From the NCBI GenBank assembly GCA_951813515.1, contig OX638346.1:1543617-1607616 (forward strand): a stretch of DNA of 64,000 nt, written 5' to 3'. The notes under the pieces were generated by a model. That model made no database searches. It was given only the letters and a program-made list of their open reading frames with translations, and was not told where the DNA came from. This DNA comes from an uncultured Pseudomonadales bacterium. GTDB taxonomy: Bacteria; Pseudomonadota; Gammaproteobacteria; Pseudomonadales; Azotimanducaceae. Of the stretch, positions 23,949 to 32,035 are shown piece after piece. Both the position numbers and the translations under genes were made by a program. Every line of letters begins with the position of its first letter. Position 1 is the stretch's first letter.

Positions 23949-25073
23949 ATAGACATTGGGTACTTTACTACGTGGCCCGCCAAGCACGGCGAAACGGAAG
24001 CGGAATGCTTCGCCAACAACTTCAACGACTGCAGGACCGTGGACGAGATGGGATGGGACGTGGTCTGGACCGCGTCAACCCCGTTGGCCGGCGTGAACCC
24101 CGAGCCGTTCGTGCTGTCCGCGGCGATAGCGGGAATGACCAAGCAGATCAAGATCGGGACCGCCGTCCATCTTTTGCATAACCTGAAATTACCTGGGGAG
24201 AAATATCTGACGGACGTCCAGGAGGGGGGTCAAACCATCGTCAGAAGGGGGATCGTGGCAGAACGGCGCAGCTACTCCTTCGATCAGTTGTTGCCGCCGG
24301 ACCCGATCATCATCGCCCAGGAGGTCGCGATGGTCGACCACATCAGCAATGGCCGTTTCATATACGGCGTCGGCGGAGACACCGCCGGTGACCCTGTCCG
24401 CCGGAGGCATTTTCTCGAGTTCCTCGAGGTCATGAAGAGCATCTGGACGGACGAGGGGGATTTCTCGGGATTCGATGGGGAGTTCTACAAGTATCCCGCG
24501 CCCCCGGCCGGTATGCGGATCAGCCCCAAGCCGGTGCAGAAACCCCATCCTCCGATTCTCCTCGCGGTCGACAGCCAGCAGGGCTTCGTGCCCATGGGAG
24601 AAATCGGCTACCGGGTCGGGATCAGGGGCAACATCGACGCGCAACGCGGTACCAAGTACGGGAAAGAGGGGGATTCGGTCCTGAAGCAGGATGTCGACAA
24701 GTACCGGCAGGCCTGGAAGGACGCGGGCCACGCGGGCGACCCCGGTGTGGCGATCCGCATTCCCACGCACGTGGCCGCAACCCAGAAGGAGGCCAACCGC
24801 TTCAAGGAGGCCCTTGCCGAGGAGCGCGCACAAAGGGCAGTGGCGATGGGGCGACCAAGTCCCGCCGCCGGTCGCCTGGATGGCCGTTCCGCGAACTCGA
24901 CGGAACTGTTCGGGACGCCGGAAGAGGTTGTGGATCGGATTCACGAGTTGCAGGAACTCTTCGGCGTAGACGAACTGTTGTGCGAACTGCACTTGGGCAA
25001 CTCGGTCACGCGCGAGAGCATGCAGCAGGTCATGCGGGTCATGACCGACAAGGTGCTCCCGCAGGTCAAGTAA
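23949..25073 (+). CDS. LLM-class flavin-dependent oxidoreductase (start codon uncertain)
   Basis: Luciferase-like monooxygenase, about 374 aa. Seen: DEMGWDVVWTASTPLAG, IKIGTAVHLLHN, DPIIIAQEVAMVDHISNGRF, YGVGGDTAGDP, the PVQKPHPPILLAVDSQQG flavin-site region and LFGTPEEVVDRIHELQELFG. No ATG, GTG or TTG lies in frame near the domain start (DIGYFTTWP). The best-placed candidate is ATA at 23949 with GGGAG 7 nt upstream. The open frame continues upstream to about 23679 but overlaps the divergent Gfo/Idh gene. Either a rare ATA start or a mutated ATG is likely. Confidence 0.8.
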   Translation: MDIGYFTTWPAKHGETEAECFANNFNDCRTVDEMGWDVVWTASTPLAGVNPEPFVLSAAIAGMTKQIKIGTAVHLLHNLKLPGEKYLTDVQEGGQTIVRRGIVAERRSYSFDQLLPPDPIIIAQEVAMVDHISNGRFIYGVGGDTAGDPVRRRHFLEFLEVMKSIWTDEGDFSGFDGEFYKYPAPPAGMRISPKPVQKPHPPILLAVDSQQGFVPMGEIGYRVGIRGNIDAQRGTKYGKEGDSVLKQDVDKYRQAWKDAGHAGDPGVAIRIPTHVAATQKEANRFKEALAEERAQRAVAMGRPSPAAGRLDGRSANSTELFGTPEEVVDRIHELQELFGVDELLCELHLGNSVTRESMQQVMRVMTDKVLPQVK

Positions 25074-25080
25074 AACTGTC

Positions 25081-25100
25081 CGCCGAGGTACGCCGAGGTA
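25081..25100. repeat. tandem 10-bp direct repeat upstream of toxin-antitoxin genes
   Basis: CGCCGAGGTA occurs twice in tandem just before the toxin-antitoxin promoter region. Possibly part of regulator binding; no further evidence. Confidence 0.5.
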
Positions 25101-25125
25101 GCCTGTGGCGAGGCTGGGCGGAGGC

Positions 25126-25150
25126 ACGTATACTCCCGTTGTCTATACGT
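25126..25150. promoter_or_regulatory. inverted repeat, putative antitoxin operator
   Basis: ACGTATA and TATACGT form a 7-bp inverted repeat separated by 11 bp, ending 19 bp before the antitoxin ATG. Ribbon-helix-helix antitoxins typically autoregulate through such sites; the assignment here is inference from position and symmetry. Confidence 0.45.
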
Positions 25151-25169
25151 ATGCGTGGTCAGCTCGAAC

Positions 25170-25391
25170 ATGAAGAGAAAGCTCACCGTAACCATCGACG
25201 CTGATGTGTTGCCGCTGGCCAAGCGCTATGCCCGGTCTCGTGGCGTTTCGCTGTCGTCTGTCATCGAACGATCGCTGTGGGCGGCCGTCGGGGAAGACAG
25301 CCCGTCATTCTCGTCACGATGGCGGGGTCGGTTCCTGCCTGCAGATCGCGATGACCCACGATATTCCGCCTTGGCGGAGAAGTACCTCTGA
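25170..25391 (+). CDS. ribbon-helix-helix-like antitoxin
   Basis: 73-aa protein MKRKLTVTIDADVLPLAKRY followed by ARSRGVSLSSVIERSL, typical of small DUF6364/RHH-type antitoxins: a short beta strand for DNA contact followed by two helices. The tail, rich in Asp, Arg and Tyr (DDPRYSALAEKYL), would wrap the toxin. It immediately precedes a PIN-domain gene with stop and start overlapping (CTGA). It is expected to neutralise the PIN ribonuclease and repress the operon. A GTG at 25155 is an alternative start. Confidence 0.8.
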   Translation: MKRKLTVTIDADVLPLAKRYARSRGVSLSSVIERSLWAAVGEDSPSFSSRWRGRFLPADRDDPRYSALAEKYL

Positions 25392-25795
25392 TCCTGATCG
25401 ACACCGACGTTCTTATCGACCTCGCACTGGATCGACGCCCCCACTCAGGGCCGGCTTCCGACCTTGTTGACCGGCTTGAGTATGCCGGTCCGCGGGCATT
25501 CGTCGCGTGGCACACCGTCTCCAACTTCTACTACCTGGTGATGCCCGCGCTCGGCGGACCCGGCGCTCGCGATTTCATCCTCGAGCTGACGCGGTTCGTC
25601 GAAGTTGCCCAGGCGGGAACGGACGCCATCCAATACGCCGCAACGCTGCCGATGGCCGACTTTGAAGATGCCATGCAGGTGGCTGCGGCACGCGCGTGCG
25701 GTGCCCGGAACATCGTCACCCGGAACGCGAGGGATTTCCGACGCTCCCCGATTCGGGCCCTCAGTCCGGAAGAGGCCCTTACGGAGCTATTCTGA
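25388..25795 (+). CDS. PIN-domain toxin (VapC-like), probable CTG start
   Basis: 135-aa PIN-domain ribonuclease. Acidic residues: IDTDVLIDLAL (first Asp pair), FVAWHTVSNFYYLV, FEDAMQVAAARACGARNIVT (central Glu/Asp) and TRNARDFR (last Asp), the full set needed for Mg-dependent RNA cleavage. No ATG, GTG or TTG lies near the N-terminus; the frame is closed by a stop at 25352. The start is most likely the CTG at 25388, overlapping the antitoxin stop as CTGA, with GGAG 8 nt upstream. This gives MILIDTDVLIDLAL, matching family N-termini. A weak start would keep toxin low relative to antitoxin. Confidence 0.82.
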   Translation: MILIDTDVLIDLALDRRPHSGPASDLVDRLEYAGPRAFVAWHTVSNFYYLVMPALGGPGARDFILELTRFVEVAQAGTDAIQYAATLPMADFEDAMQVAAARACGARNIVTRNARDFRRSPIRALSPEEALTELF

Positions 25796-25827
25796 TGATG
25801 CGCGAGTAGGGCGAGCGAGAGGACGAC

Positions 25828-27006
25828 ATGGCCATCCTGCAGGACGTTCGGGTGCTGGACTTCAGCCGCTACATCGCGGGGCCGTTCTGCGGCATGTTGC
25901 TGGCCGATCTCGGTGCCGATGTCATTCGAATCGAGAAGGTCGACGGCAGCGAGGACCGCTACTACCAGCCGGTGACCGAGGATGGCCAGGGCGGCACGTT
26001 CATGGCGCTGAACCGGAACAAGCGCGGAATGACCCTGAATCCGCGCAAGCCGGAAGGTCAGGAGATCCAGCGCAAACTCGTCGCAACGGCGGATGTCGTC
26101 ATCGCGAACCTGCCGCCGGACACGCTCGCGTCCATGGGACTGGACTACGCGACCCTGTCTGCCATCAAGTCGGACATCATTCTCACCACGAGCACCGCTT
26201 TCGGTTCCGGCGGTCCGTATGGATCGCGGGTCGGTTTCGACGGCGTGGCGCAGGCGATGTCCGGCAACATGCACCTCACCGGGTACGAAGAACCCTTGAA
26301 GAACCACCTGCCCTACGTCGACTACGCGACGGCATCCCTTAACGCGGTGGGGACCTTGGCGGCGATCATTCACCGCATGCGCACCGGCGAAGGCCAGCAC
26401 GTCGAAGGCTGTCTCCTGGGTTCGGCGCTCACCATCGCCAATGGCGTGCTGATCGAACAGGCGGTGCTTGAGAAGAACCGCGTCGGCACGGGTAACCGGG
26501 GCCAGACCGCGGCGCCCTCCGACACCTTTCGCACCAAGGACGGCTGGCTGCTCGTGCAGGTGGCGGGCGACCCGCTGTTCGAGCGCTGGGCGAAACTGAT
26601 GGGTGAACCGCATTGGCTCGATGACCCCCGATTCGCCACGGACCAGTTGCGGGGCGACAACGGCATCGACATCAGCAAACGCACCGCGGCCTGGGCCGCC
26701 GAGCGGACCACCGCCGAAGCGATGGAGGAACTGGCGGCGGCGCGCATTCCGTGCGGCGAGGTGTTGACGCCCGCCGCCGCCCTCACGAACGCGCAGGTGG
26801 TCGAGCAGGGGTTCTTCGAAGCCGTCGACTATCCGGGCCTTTCACGCCCTGCACCGTTGGCCCGGATGCCGCTGGACTTTTCCGGGATTGACCCCGACAT
26901 CAGGCGGCGGGCGCCTACCTTGAGCGAGCACACCGAAGAGATTCTGGCCGAACTCGGCTACGATGCCGAGACGATCGAAAATCTGCGCGATCGCCGCGTT
27001 GTCTGA
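25828..27006 (+). CDS. CaiB/BaiF-family (class III) CoA-transferase
   Basis: Transfers CoA between acyl groups through an aspartyl-CoA thioester. 392 aa with VLDFSRYIAGPFCGMLLADL, GADVIRIEKVDG, FMALNRNKRGMTLN and FGSGGPYGSRVGFDGVAQAM; the Asp in GFDG is the expected catalytic residue. C-terminal SEHTEEILAELGYD is the usual ending. Substrate unknown; these enzymes act on formyl-, carnitine-, bile-acid- or alpha-methylacyl-CoA. Standing alone after the toxin-antitoxin pair, it has no obvious pathway partner nearby except the monooxygenases. Confidence 0.9.
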   Translation: MAILQDVRVLDFSRYIAGPFCGMLLADLGADVIRIEKVDGSEDRYYQPVTEDGQGGTFMALNRNKRGMTLNPRKPEGQEIQRKLVATADVVIANLPPDTLASMGLDYATLSAIKSDIILTTSTAFGSGGPYGSRVGFDGVAQAMSGNMHLTGYEEPLKNHLPYVDYATASLNAVGTLAAIIHRMRTGEGQHVEGCLLGSALTIANGVLIEQAVLEKNRVGTGNRGQTAAPSDTFRTKDGWLLVQVAGDPLFERWAKLMGEPHWLDDPRFATDQLRGDNGIDISKRTAAWAAERTTAEAMEELAAARIPCGEVLTPAAALTNAQVVEQGFFEAVDYPGLSRPAPLARMPLDFSGIDPDIRRRAPTLSEHTEEILAELGYDAETIENLRDRRVV

Positions 27007-27049
27007 GGGCGCGACGGATCGAACGCATATCGACGTATAGTTATCAATC

Positions 27050-28630
27050 ATGAACATCACAAGAAAACCGCGCGTCGTACTGATCGCCGTCGTCCTGGTC
27101 GCTGCCGGCGCCGCCGCCTCGCTATATGCCCTGGCACCGTCCGGAGAGCGGATCGACTACCGGCTCTCCGCCGTGGAGATGGGTGACATCGAGAGTGTCG
27201 TCCTCTCCGCCGGAACCCTGGCCGCGCTGAACACGGTCGTGGTCGGCTCGCAGCTCTCGGGACAGGTGGCCGAACTGCATGCCGACTTCAATGACACGGT
27301 GGAGGCGGGAGAAATCGTGGCCCGCATCGACCCGCGGACTTTCGAGGCGCGCGTGTTGCAGAACGAGGCGGATGTCGCTGTCGCGAAAGGCAACATAGAA
27401 AGCCGCAAGGCGGATCTGCAGCGGGCCGAGGCAAACCTGCTACAGGCGGAGCGCGAACTCGCCCGCCGGCAGACGCTGCAGGAGCGTGGACATGTTTCCG
27501 TGACGGAACTTGATCGGGACATCACACTGGTGGAAACGTCAAAGGCGCAGGTCGCCGTGGCGAAGGCGGCGATCGGCAATGCGCGGGCGACGCTCGAGCA
27601 GCGACAGGCGGCATTGGCGCAGTCGAAACTGGACTTCGAACGGACGTACATCCGTTCACCGGTCTCCGGCACCGTAATCAACCGGCGAGTGGAACTGGGT
27701 CAGACCGTGGCGGCGAGTTTCTCGGCGCCGGAACTTTTCGAGATCGGCCAGGACCTGCATCGGATGAAGGTTGAGGCGAGCGTCGACGAAGCCGACATCG
27801 GTCGCATCCGCGAAGGCATGCCGTGCCGTTTCACTGTGGACGCTTATCCGGACCGGCGTTTCTTCGGGCGCATCCAGCAGATCCGCAAGGCGCCGGACAT
27901 CGTGCAGAACGTGGTTACGTACAAGGTCATCATTACCGCCGACAACGACGACCTGGCGTTGTTGCCGGGCATGACGGCGAGCGTGCAGATCGTGTTGGGA
28001 AGCAAGAGCGATGTGCTCAAGGTTCCCAACGCGGCGCTGCGTTTCGCCCCCCGGGGCACCGTCCGGGAAGCACCGCGCGCGGACTCTCAACCTCCTGCGG
28101 CGTCGGCACAGTTCGGCGGCGGCGGTCGAGGCGGCGGGCCAGCGGGAGGCGGCCGCGGCGAGGGCATTGGCAGCGGTGGGCAAGCCGGAGGTTTCGCTGG
28201 AGGCGATCGCGGCGGCGGCGGTCGAGGCGGTGGCTTGGCGGAGACGGTCCGAACCGAGCTTGAGTTGACCCCCGAACAAGACAAGAGACTGGACGAGATA
28301 ACGGAATCGCAACGCGACAACATGCGCCAGGCATTCCGGTCGGCCGGCGGCGATCGTGAGGCCATGCGGTCTCGCATGCAGTCGATGCGTGCGGCCATGG
28401 AGCGTGAAATCGAAGACATCCTGACGCCGGAGCAACTGGAGAAACTGCGGGCCTTGCAGGACAAGACCACGGGCCAGCGCCGGGCGACCGTCTGGCTGTT
28501 GGGCGACGACGGCGAGCCAGAGGAGCAACGCATCGTTGTCGGCCTGCACGACGATGAAGCGACGGAGGTCATCTCCGGCCTGGAGGAAGGCGAAGAAGTG
28601 GTCGTGCGCGCCGTCTATGCGGAGAGCTGA
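27050..28630 (+). CDS. MacA/RND-type periplasmic adaptor with LTxxQ insertion
   Basis: Membrane-fusion protein of a MacAB-type tripartite pump, 526 aa, larger than ordinary MacA (about 370). N-terminal membrane anchor (VVLIAVVLVAAGAAASLYAL), barrel-sandwich halves (VVGSQLSGQVAELHADFNDT and YIRSPVSGTVINRRVELGQT), a coiled-coil hairpin between them, then the beta-barrel (SVDEADIGRIREGMPCRFTV). Residues about 349-395 are Gly/Arg-rich low complexity, followed by a helical block with two LTPEQ motifs (near 406 and 458) resembling Spy/CpxP repeats, and the membrane-proximal strands at the end. It abuts the ATPase gene (start overlaps stop). Confidence 0.88.
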   Translation: MNITRKPRVVLIAVVLVAAGAAASLYALAPSGERIDYRLSAVEMGDIESVVLSAGTLAALNTVVVGSQLSGQVAELHADFNDTVEAGEIVARIDPRTFEARVLQNEADVAVAKGNIESRKADLQRAEANLLQAERELARRQTLQERGHVSVTELDRDITLVETSKAQVAVAKAAIGNARATLEQRQAALAQSKLDFERTYIRSPVSGTVINRRVELGQTVAASFSAPELFEIGQDLHRMKVEASVDEADIGRIREGMPCRFTVDAYPDRRFFGRIQQIRKAPDIVQNVVTYKVIITADNDDLALLPGMTASVQIVLGSKSDVLKVPNAALRFAPRGTVREAPRADSQPPAASAQFGGGGRGGGPAGGGRGEGIGSGGQAGGFAGGDRGGGGRGGGLAETVRTELELTPEQDKRLDEITESQRDNMRQAFRSAGGDREAMRSRMQSMRAAMEREIEDILTPEQLEKLRALQDKTTGQRRATVWLLGDDGEPEEQRIVVGLHDDEATEVISGLEEGEEVVVRAVYAES

Positions 28631-29331
28631 TGGCCTTTCTTCGCTGCCACGACGTCCACAAGGAGTACATCGTCGGCACGGAGACGGTGCGCGCGCTCGA
28701 TGGCGTATCGGTGACCATCGACCGCGGCGAGTTCGTCTCCGTGATGGGCCCGTCCGGCTCCGGCAAGTCCACCTTCATGAACCTGATCGGCTGCCTCGAC
28801 CGGCCGAGCAGCGGCACCATCGAACTGGATGGCGAGTCCGTATCGGACCTCACGAGTGAGGCCCTGGCGGGCGTGCGCAACCAAAAGATCGGTTTCGTGT
28901 TCCAGCAATTCAACCTGCTCGGTCGCACCACCGCCCTGGACAATGTCGCCCTGCCCCTTCTCTATGGAGGCGTGGAGGGGTCCGAGCGCGCCAGGCGCGC
29001 CGGCGAGGCGCTGGCGCGGGTTGGTCTCGACGACCGCGCACAACACCTGCCGTCGCAACTTTCCGGCGGCCAGCAGCAGCGCGTGGCGATCGCCCGCGCC
29101 CTGGTCAACTCTCCCGACATGTTGCTGGCCGACGAACCGACCGGGGCGCTCGACACCGCGACGGGCACGGAGATCATGAACCTGTTCCAGGCACTCAACG
29201 GGGCAGGACTCACGGTGATCGTCGTCACGCACGAAGCGGAAGTCGCCGACTACGCCCGCCGAATCCTGAGGTTTCGCGACGGCATCATCACCGCCGACAC
29301 CATGGACGAGGTGCAAGATGTCGCTGTTTGA
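28630..29331 (+). CDS. MacB-type ABC transporter ATPase
   Basis: 233-aa ATPase of the lipoprotein/macrolide exporter class. Walker [11 protein letters not shown] loop [13 protein letters not shown], signature [15 protein letters not shown], Walker [14 protein letters not shown] loop [15 protein letters not shown]. It follows the adaptor directly (ATG overlaps its TGA) and overlaps the permease gene by 14 bp, so the three form one operon. Unlike E. coli MacB, ATPase and permease are separate polypeptides. Confidence 0.94.
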   Translation: MAFLRCHDVHKEYIVGTETVRALDGVSVTIDRGEFVSVMGPSGSGKSTFMNLIGCLDRPSSGTIELDGESVSDLTSEALAGVRNQKIGFVFQQFNLLGRTTALDNVALPLLYGGVEGSERARRAGEALARVGLDDRAQHLPSQLSGGQQQRVAIARALVNSPDMLLADEPTGALDTATGTEIMNLFQALNGAGLTVIVVTHEAEVADYARRILRFRDGIITADTMDEVQDVAV

Positions 29332-30550
29332 GCTCGTTCGCGTTGCCTTCGACGCGCTGCGCGTAAACATGCTGCGCAGCTTTCTGACGATGTTGGGCAT
29401 CGTCATCGGCGTGGGTGCCGTCATCGCCATGGTCACGGTGGGCGCGGGCGCCCACGCTGAGGTGGACCGGCAAATCCAGTCGCTGGGCAGCAACCTGCTC
29501 TCGATCAGATCCGGTTCCAGGTGGTTTGGCGGGGCGCGCACCGCTGCGGGCAGCACCCAATCCCTGACCGTGGAGGACGCGCGGGCACTGAAGGCGGAGA
29601 TTCCAGAGATCCTGGCGGCGGCGCCCACGAATCGTGGGTCGGCCCAAGTCGTCGTGGGCAACCTGAACTGGTCCACCACCATCTATGGCATCGATGCCGA
29701 CTACCTGGTTGCCCGCAACTGGGTGCTGTCACAGGGCAGGGAATTCGAGCCGAGCGAATATCGAAATGGCGCCAAGGTCGCCCTGTTGGGCAGCACAGTG
29801 GTCAACGAACTGTTCGGTGCGGGGAACGTGGTCGGCCAGCAGATACGCGTCAAGAACGTCCCGTTCACAGTCGTCGGAGCGCTCAAGGGCAAGGGGCAGT
29901 CGGTCGGCCCCTGGGACCAGGACGACACCATCATGGTTCCGTTCAAGACCGCCCAGGGGCGCCTGCTCGGAAAGTCGAAGCACCGCAGCGACTCCGTCCG
30001 GGACATCTACGTTTCGGTGAGAGATCCGCGGGCCATGGATTTCGTGCAAGAGGAAATCGCGGAGGTCCTGCGCCAGCGGCACCGCATCGGTCCGAACCAG
30101 CAAGACACGTTCTCCATCCGCAACATGACCGAGATGGTGGAAGCGCGCGCCGAGGCGAACCAGATCTTCAACATGCTCCTGGCCGCCGTGGCGTCGGTAT
30201 CGCTCGTCGTCGGCGGGATCGGCATCATGAACATCATGCTGGTGTCCGTCACCGAACGCACCCGGGAGATCGGTTTGCGCATGGCCGTCGGGGCGAAGGA
30301 GCGCGACATCATGCTGCAGTTCCTGGTGGAAGCCGTGACGTTGTGCCTTCTCGGGGGGCTCATTGGCATCGTCGTTGCGCTTACGGTCACCGTCGGCGTG
30401 GCCGAGATCGCCGGTTGGCCCGTTCTCGTCGAGTGGCCGATCATTTTTATCGCGGTAGCTTTTTCCGCTGCGATCGGCATTTTCTTCGGCTTTTATCCGG
30501 CGCGAAAAGCCGCCGCGAAGGACCCCATCGAAGCGTTGCGCAGCGAGTAG
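29318..30550 (+). CDS. MacB/FtsX-type ABC transporter permease
   Basis: 410-aa permease with N-terminal TM (MLRSFLTMLGIVIGVGAVIA), a periplasmic MacB_PCD domain (residues about 45-280), and three C-terminal TM helices including VASVSLVVGGIGIMNIMLVS and the TERTREIGLRMAVGA coupling motif of the FtsX domain. It ends GFYPARKAAAKDPIEALRSE, a hallmark of this family. With the adaptor and ATPase it would extrude substrate from the periplasm through TolC by mechanotransmission. Confidence 0.94.
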   Translation: MSLFELVRVAFDALRVNMLRSFLTMLGIVIGVGAVIAMVTVGAGAHAEVDRQIQSLGSNLLSIRSGSRWFGGARTAAGSTQSLTVEDARALKAEIPEILAAAPTNRGSAQVVVGNLNWSTTIYGIDADYLVARNWVLSQGREFEPSEYRNGAKVALLGSTVVNELFGAGNVVGQQIRVKNVPFTVVGALKGKGQSVGPWDQDDTIMVPFKTAQGRLLGKSKHRSDSVRDIYVSVRDPRAMDFVQEEIAEVLRQRHRIGPNQQDTFSIRNMTEMVEARAEANQIFNMLLAAVASVSLVVGGIGIMNIMLVSVTERTREIGLRMAVGAKERDIMLQFLVEAVTLCLLGGLIGIVVALTVTVGVAEIAGWPVLVEWPIIFIAVAFSAAIGIFFGFYPARKAAAKDPIEALRSE

Positions 30551-30673
30551 CGCACGGGCGGGGCCGGCGCCGCTCGGCAGCGTCGGCAATAGACACGCGG
30601 TCGTTTGTTCGCTTACCTTGCTGCGGTGTAGCCCCGGTACGGTGCGTGAAGCCATGCGGTTGGAGGACGTTTC

Positions 30674-31561
30674 ATGCGGTTCAGCGTTTGCCTGAAAACG
30701 CACGAGCCTTTCGACGACCTGGTCGAGGTCGCCACCCACGCCGAGCGCACCGGATGGGATGGCATCTGGTACACGGACCACTTCCACGCTCGCCCGGGAG
30801 AGCCCCGCCCCGAATGCTGGATCACGCTCGCTGCGCTGGCCGCGCGGGTGCCGCGCGTTCGCCTCGGCCCGCTGGTCACCGGGAACACTTTCCGCCACCC
30901 CCCTGTGCTGGCAAAGATGGCAGCCACGCTGGATCACATCAGCGGCGGCCGCCTCGTACTCGGCCTCGGCTCCGCCTGGTCGGAGACCGAACATCGCCAG
31001 TACGGTATCCCGTACTACACCGTGCCCGAGCGACTGCGGCGCCTCGACGAGGCGTGCGCGGTGATCAAGCTGCTATTCAGTCAGTCGTCAAGCGACTTCG
31101 ACGGGCGCTATTACCAGCTCGAACGCGCGACCCTGGAGCCGAAGCCCGTGCAGGATCCCTTGCCGCTCCTGATCGGCGGCGGCGGCGAGAAGATGACGCT
31201 CAGGATCACCGCCAAACACGCCGACGAGTGGAACATCTACGGCACGGTCGCGACGATGAAGCACAAGATGCGCATCCTCGATCAGCATTGCGCCGACATT
31301 GGCCGCGACCCGAGCGAGATCCAGCGATCCGCCGCCGCAGCATTGTGGATGAGTGAGGACAAGGCCCTCATCAACGACATGAAACGTCGCGACAGGGGGC
31401 AGGGAACCATGATCGGCTCCGTCGAGGAGATCAGGGAGGTCGTCGAGCAATACGCCGCGGCTGGCGTGGACGAACTGATCATCCCGGACTACAACCTCGG
31501 CTCGAAGGCGCAGCGGATCGCGACGATGGACGTGTTCATCAAGGAGGTTGTGGGGCGCTAG
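30674..31561 (+). CDS. LLM-class flavin-dependent oxidoreductase
   Basis: 295-aa luciferase-like TIM barrel, likely F420- or FMN-dependent. Seen: RTGWDGIWYTDHFHARPGEP, RVRLGPLVTGNTFRHP, LDHISGGRLVLGLGSAWSET, EHRQYGIPYYTV, and PLLIGGGGEKMTLRITAKHA, then DEWNIYG in the flavin site. The ATG at 30674 follows GGAGG by about 7 nt. Its stop codon forms the first bases of a dispersed hairpin repeat. It is the third of four LLM genes here and the shortest. Confidence 0.87.
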   Translation: MRFSVCLKTHEPFDDLVEVATHAERTGWDGIWYTDHFHARPGEPRPECWITLAALAARVPRVRLGPLVTGNTFRHPPVLAKMAATLDHISGGRLVLGLGSAWSETEHRQYGIPYYTVPERLRRLDEACAVIKLLFSQSSSDFDGRYYQLERATLEPKPVQDPLPLLIGGGGEKMTLRITAKHADEWNIYGTVATMKHKMRILDQHCADIGRDPSEIQRSAAAALWMSEDKALINDMKRRDRGQGTMIGSVEEIREVVEQYAAAGVDELIIPDYNLGSKAQRIATMDVFIKEVVGR

Positions 31562-31663
31562 CGCCATAAAATCCGTCGCCCTGACGGGCGCCGTGTTTTA
31601 CCCCAGCCCAAGCCCACCTACAATCCTCCGCCTTGATCGGCACTTGCGTGCCGTTCTACGGCG
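31558..31663 (+). repeat. dispersed hairpin repeat, copy 1 (hairpin plus tail)
   Basis: Begins with CTAGCGCCAT (TAG is the upstream gene's stop) and contains an imperfect hairpin with arms starting TAAAATCCGTCGCCC and ending GGGCGCCGTGTTTTA around TGA. A conserved tail follows (AGCCCAAGCCCACCTACAAT onward to TTCTACGGCG). The tail matches copy 3 at 58698 nearly base for base. The position directly after a gene suggests it may also act as a terminator. Confidence 0.85.
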
Positions 31664-32035
31664 TAGCGTTTTATTTGAACGTAACAAATTGATTATTAAA
31701 TATATTTAAGCGTTTAGCAGCTAGTCGATCCCACAAACCGACACCTTCCAGAGCCGCGATTCCGAGGAGCGAGGAAATACTTCCAGTCGCCGCTTGACAC
31801 CATGACGGCGACAATGAACCTTACTCGCTCCCACACAAGGCCCCCGTTTTCTTGGCGCAATTCGAAGACGTTCGACTATGAAACACGCTCGCGGAGGGGT
31901 CGTGAGGTTGAGTCACACGCAGTCACTGCCGAACGCGGCACGCCATCGCGAATCGATGCGCATGGCGCCGCAGGGATCACCTGGCCCGGTCGCGAATCCT
32001 GGGCTTGAAAGGGCACGGTAGACTACGGAGACGAT
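31664..32035. other. intergenic region with A+T-rich segment
   Basis: A strikingly A+T-rich stretch (about 31670-31715, including AAATTGATTATTAAATATAT) interrupts otherwise G+C-rich DNA. It could hold a promoter for the esterase gene or mark a recombination junction. I see no convincing gene; the short open frame at 31802 has no RBS or family features. Confidence 0.5.

Noticed and set aside
29521..31356. 611-codon plus-strand frame across the permease and monooxygenase genes.
   Set aside because: Arg/His/Gly-rich out-of-frame shadow; both genes have clear motifs in other frames.
31802..32008. 68-codon frame in the intergenic region before the esterase.
   Set aside because: No ribosome site, family or coupling with a neighbour; composition is not protein-like.
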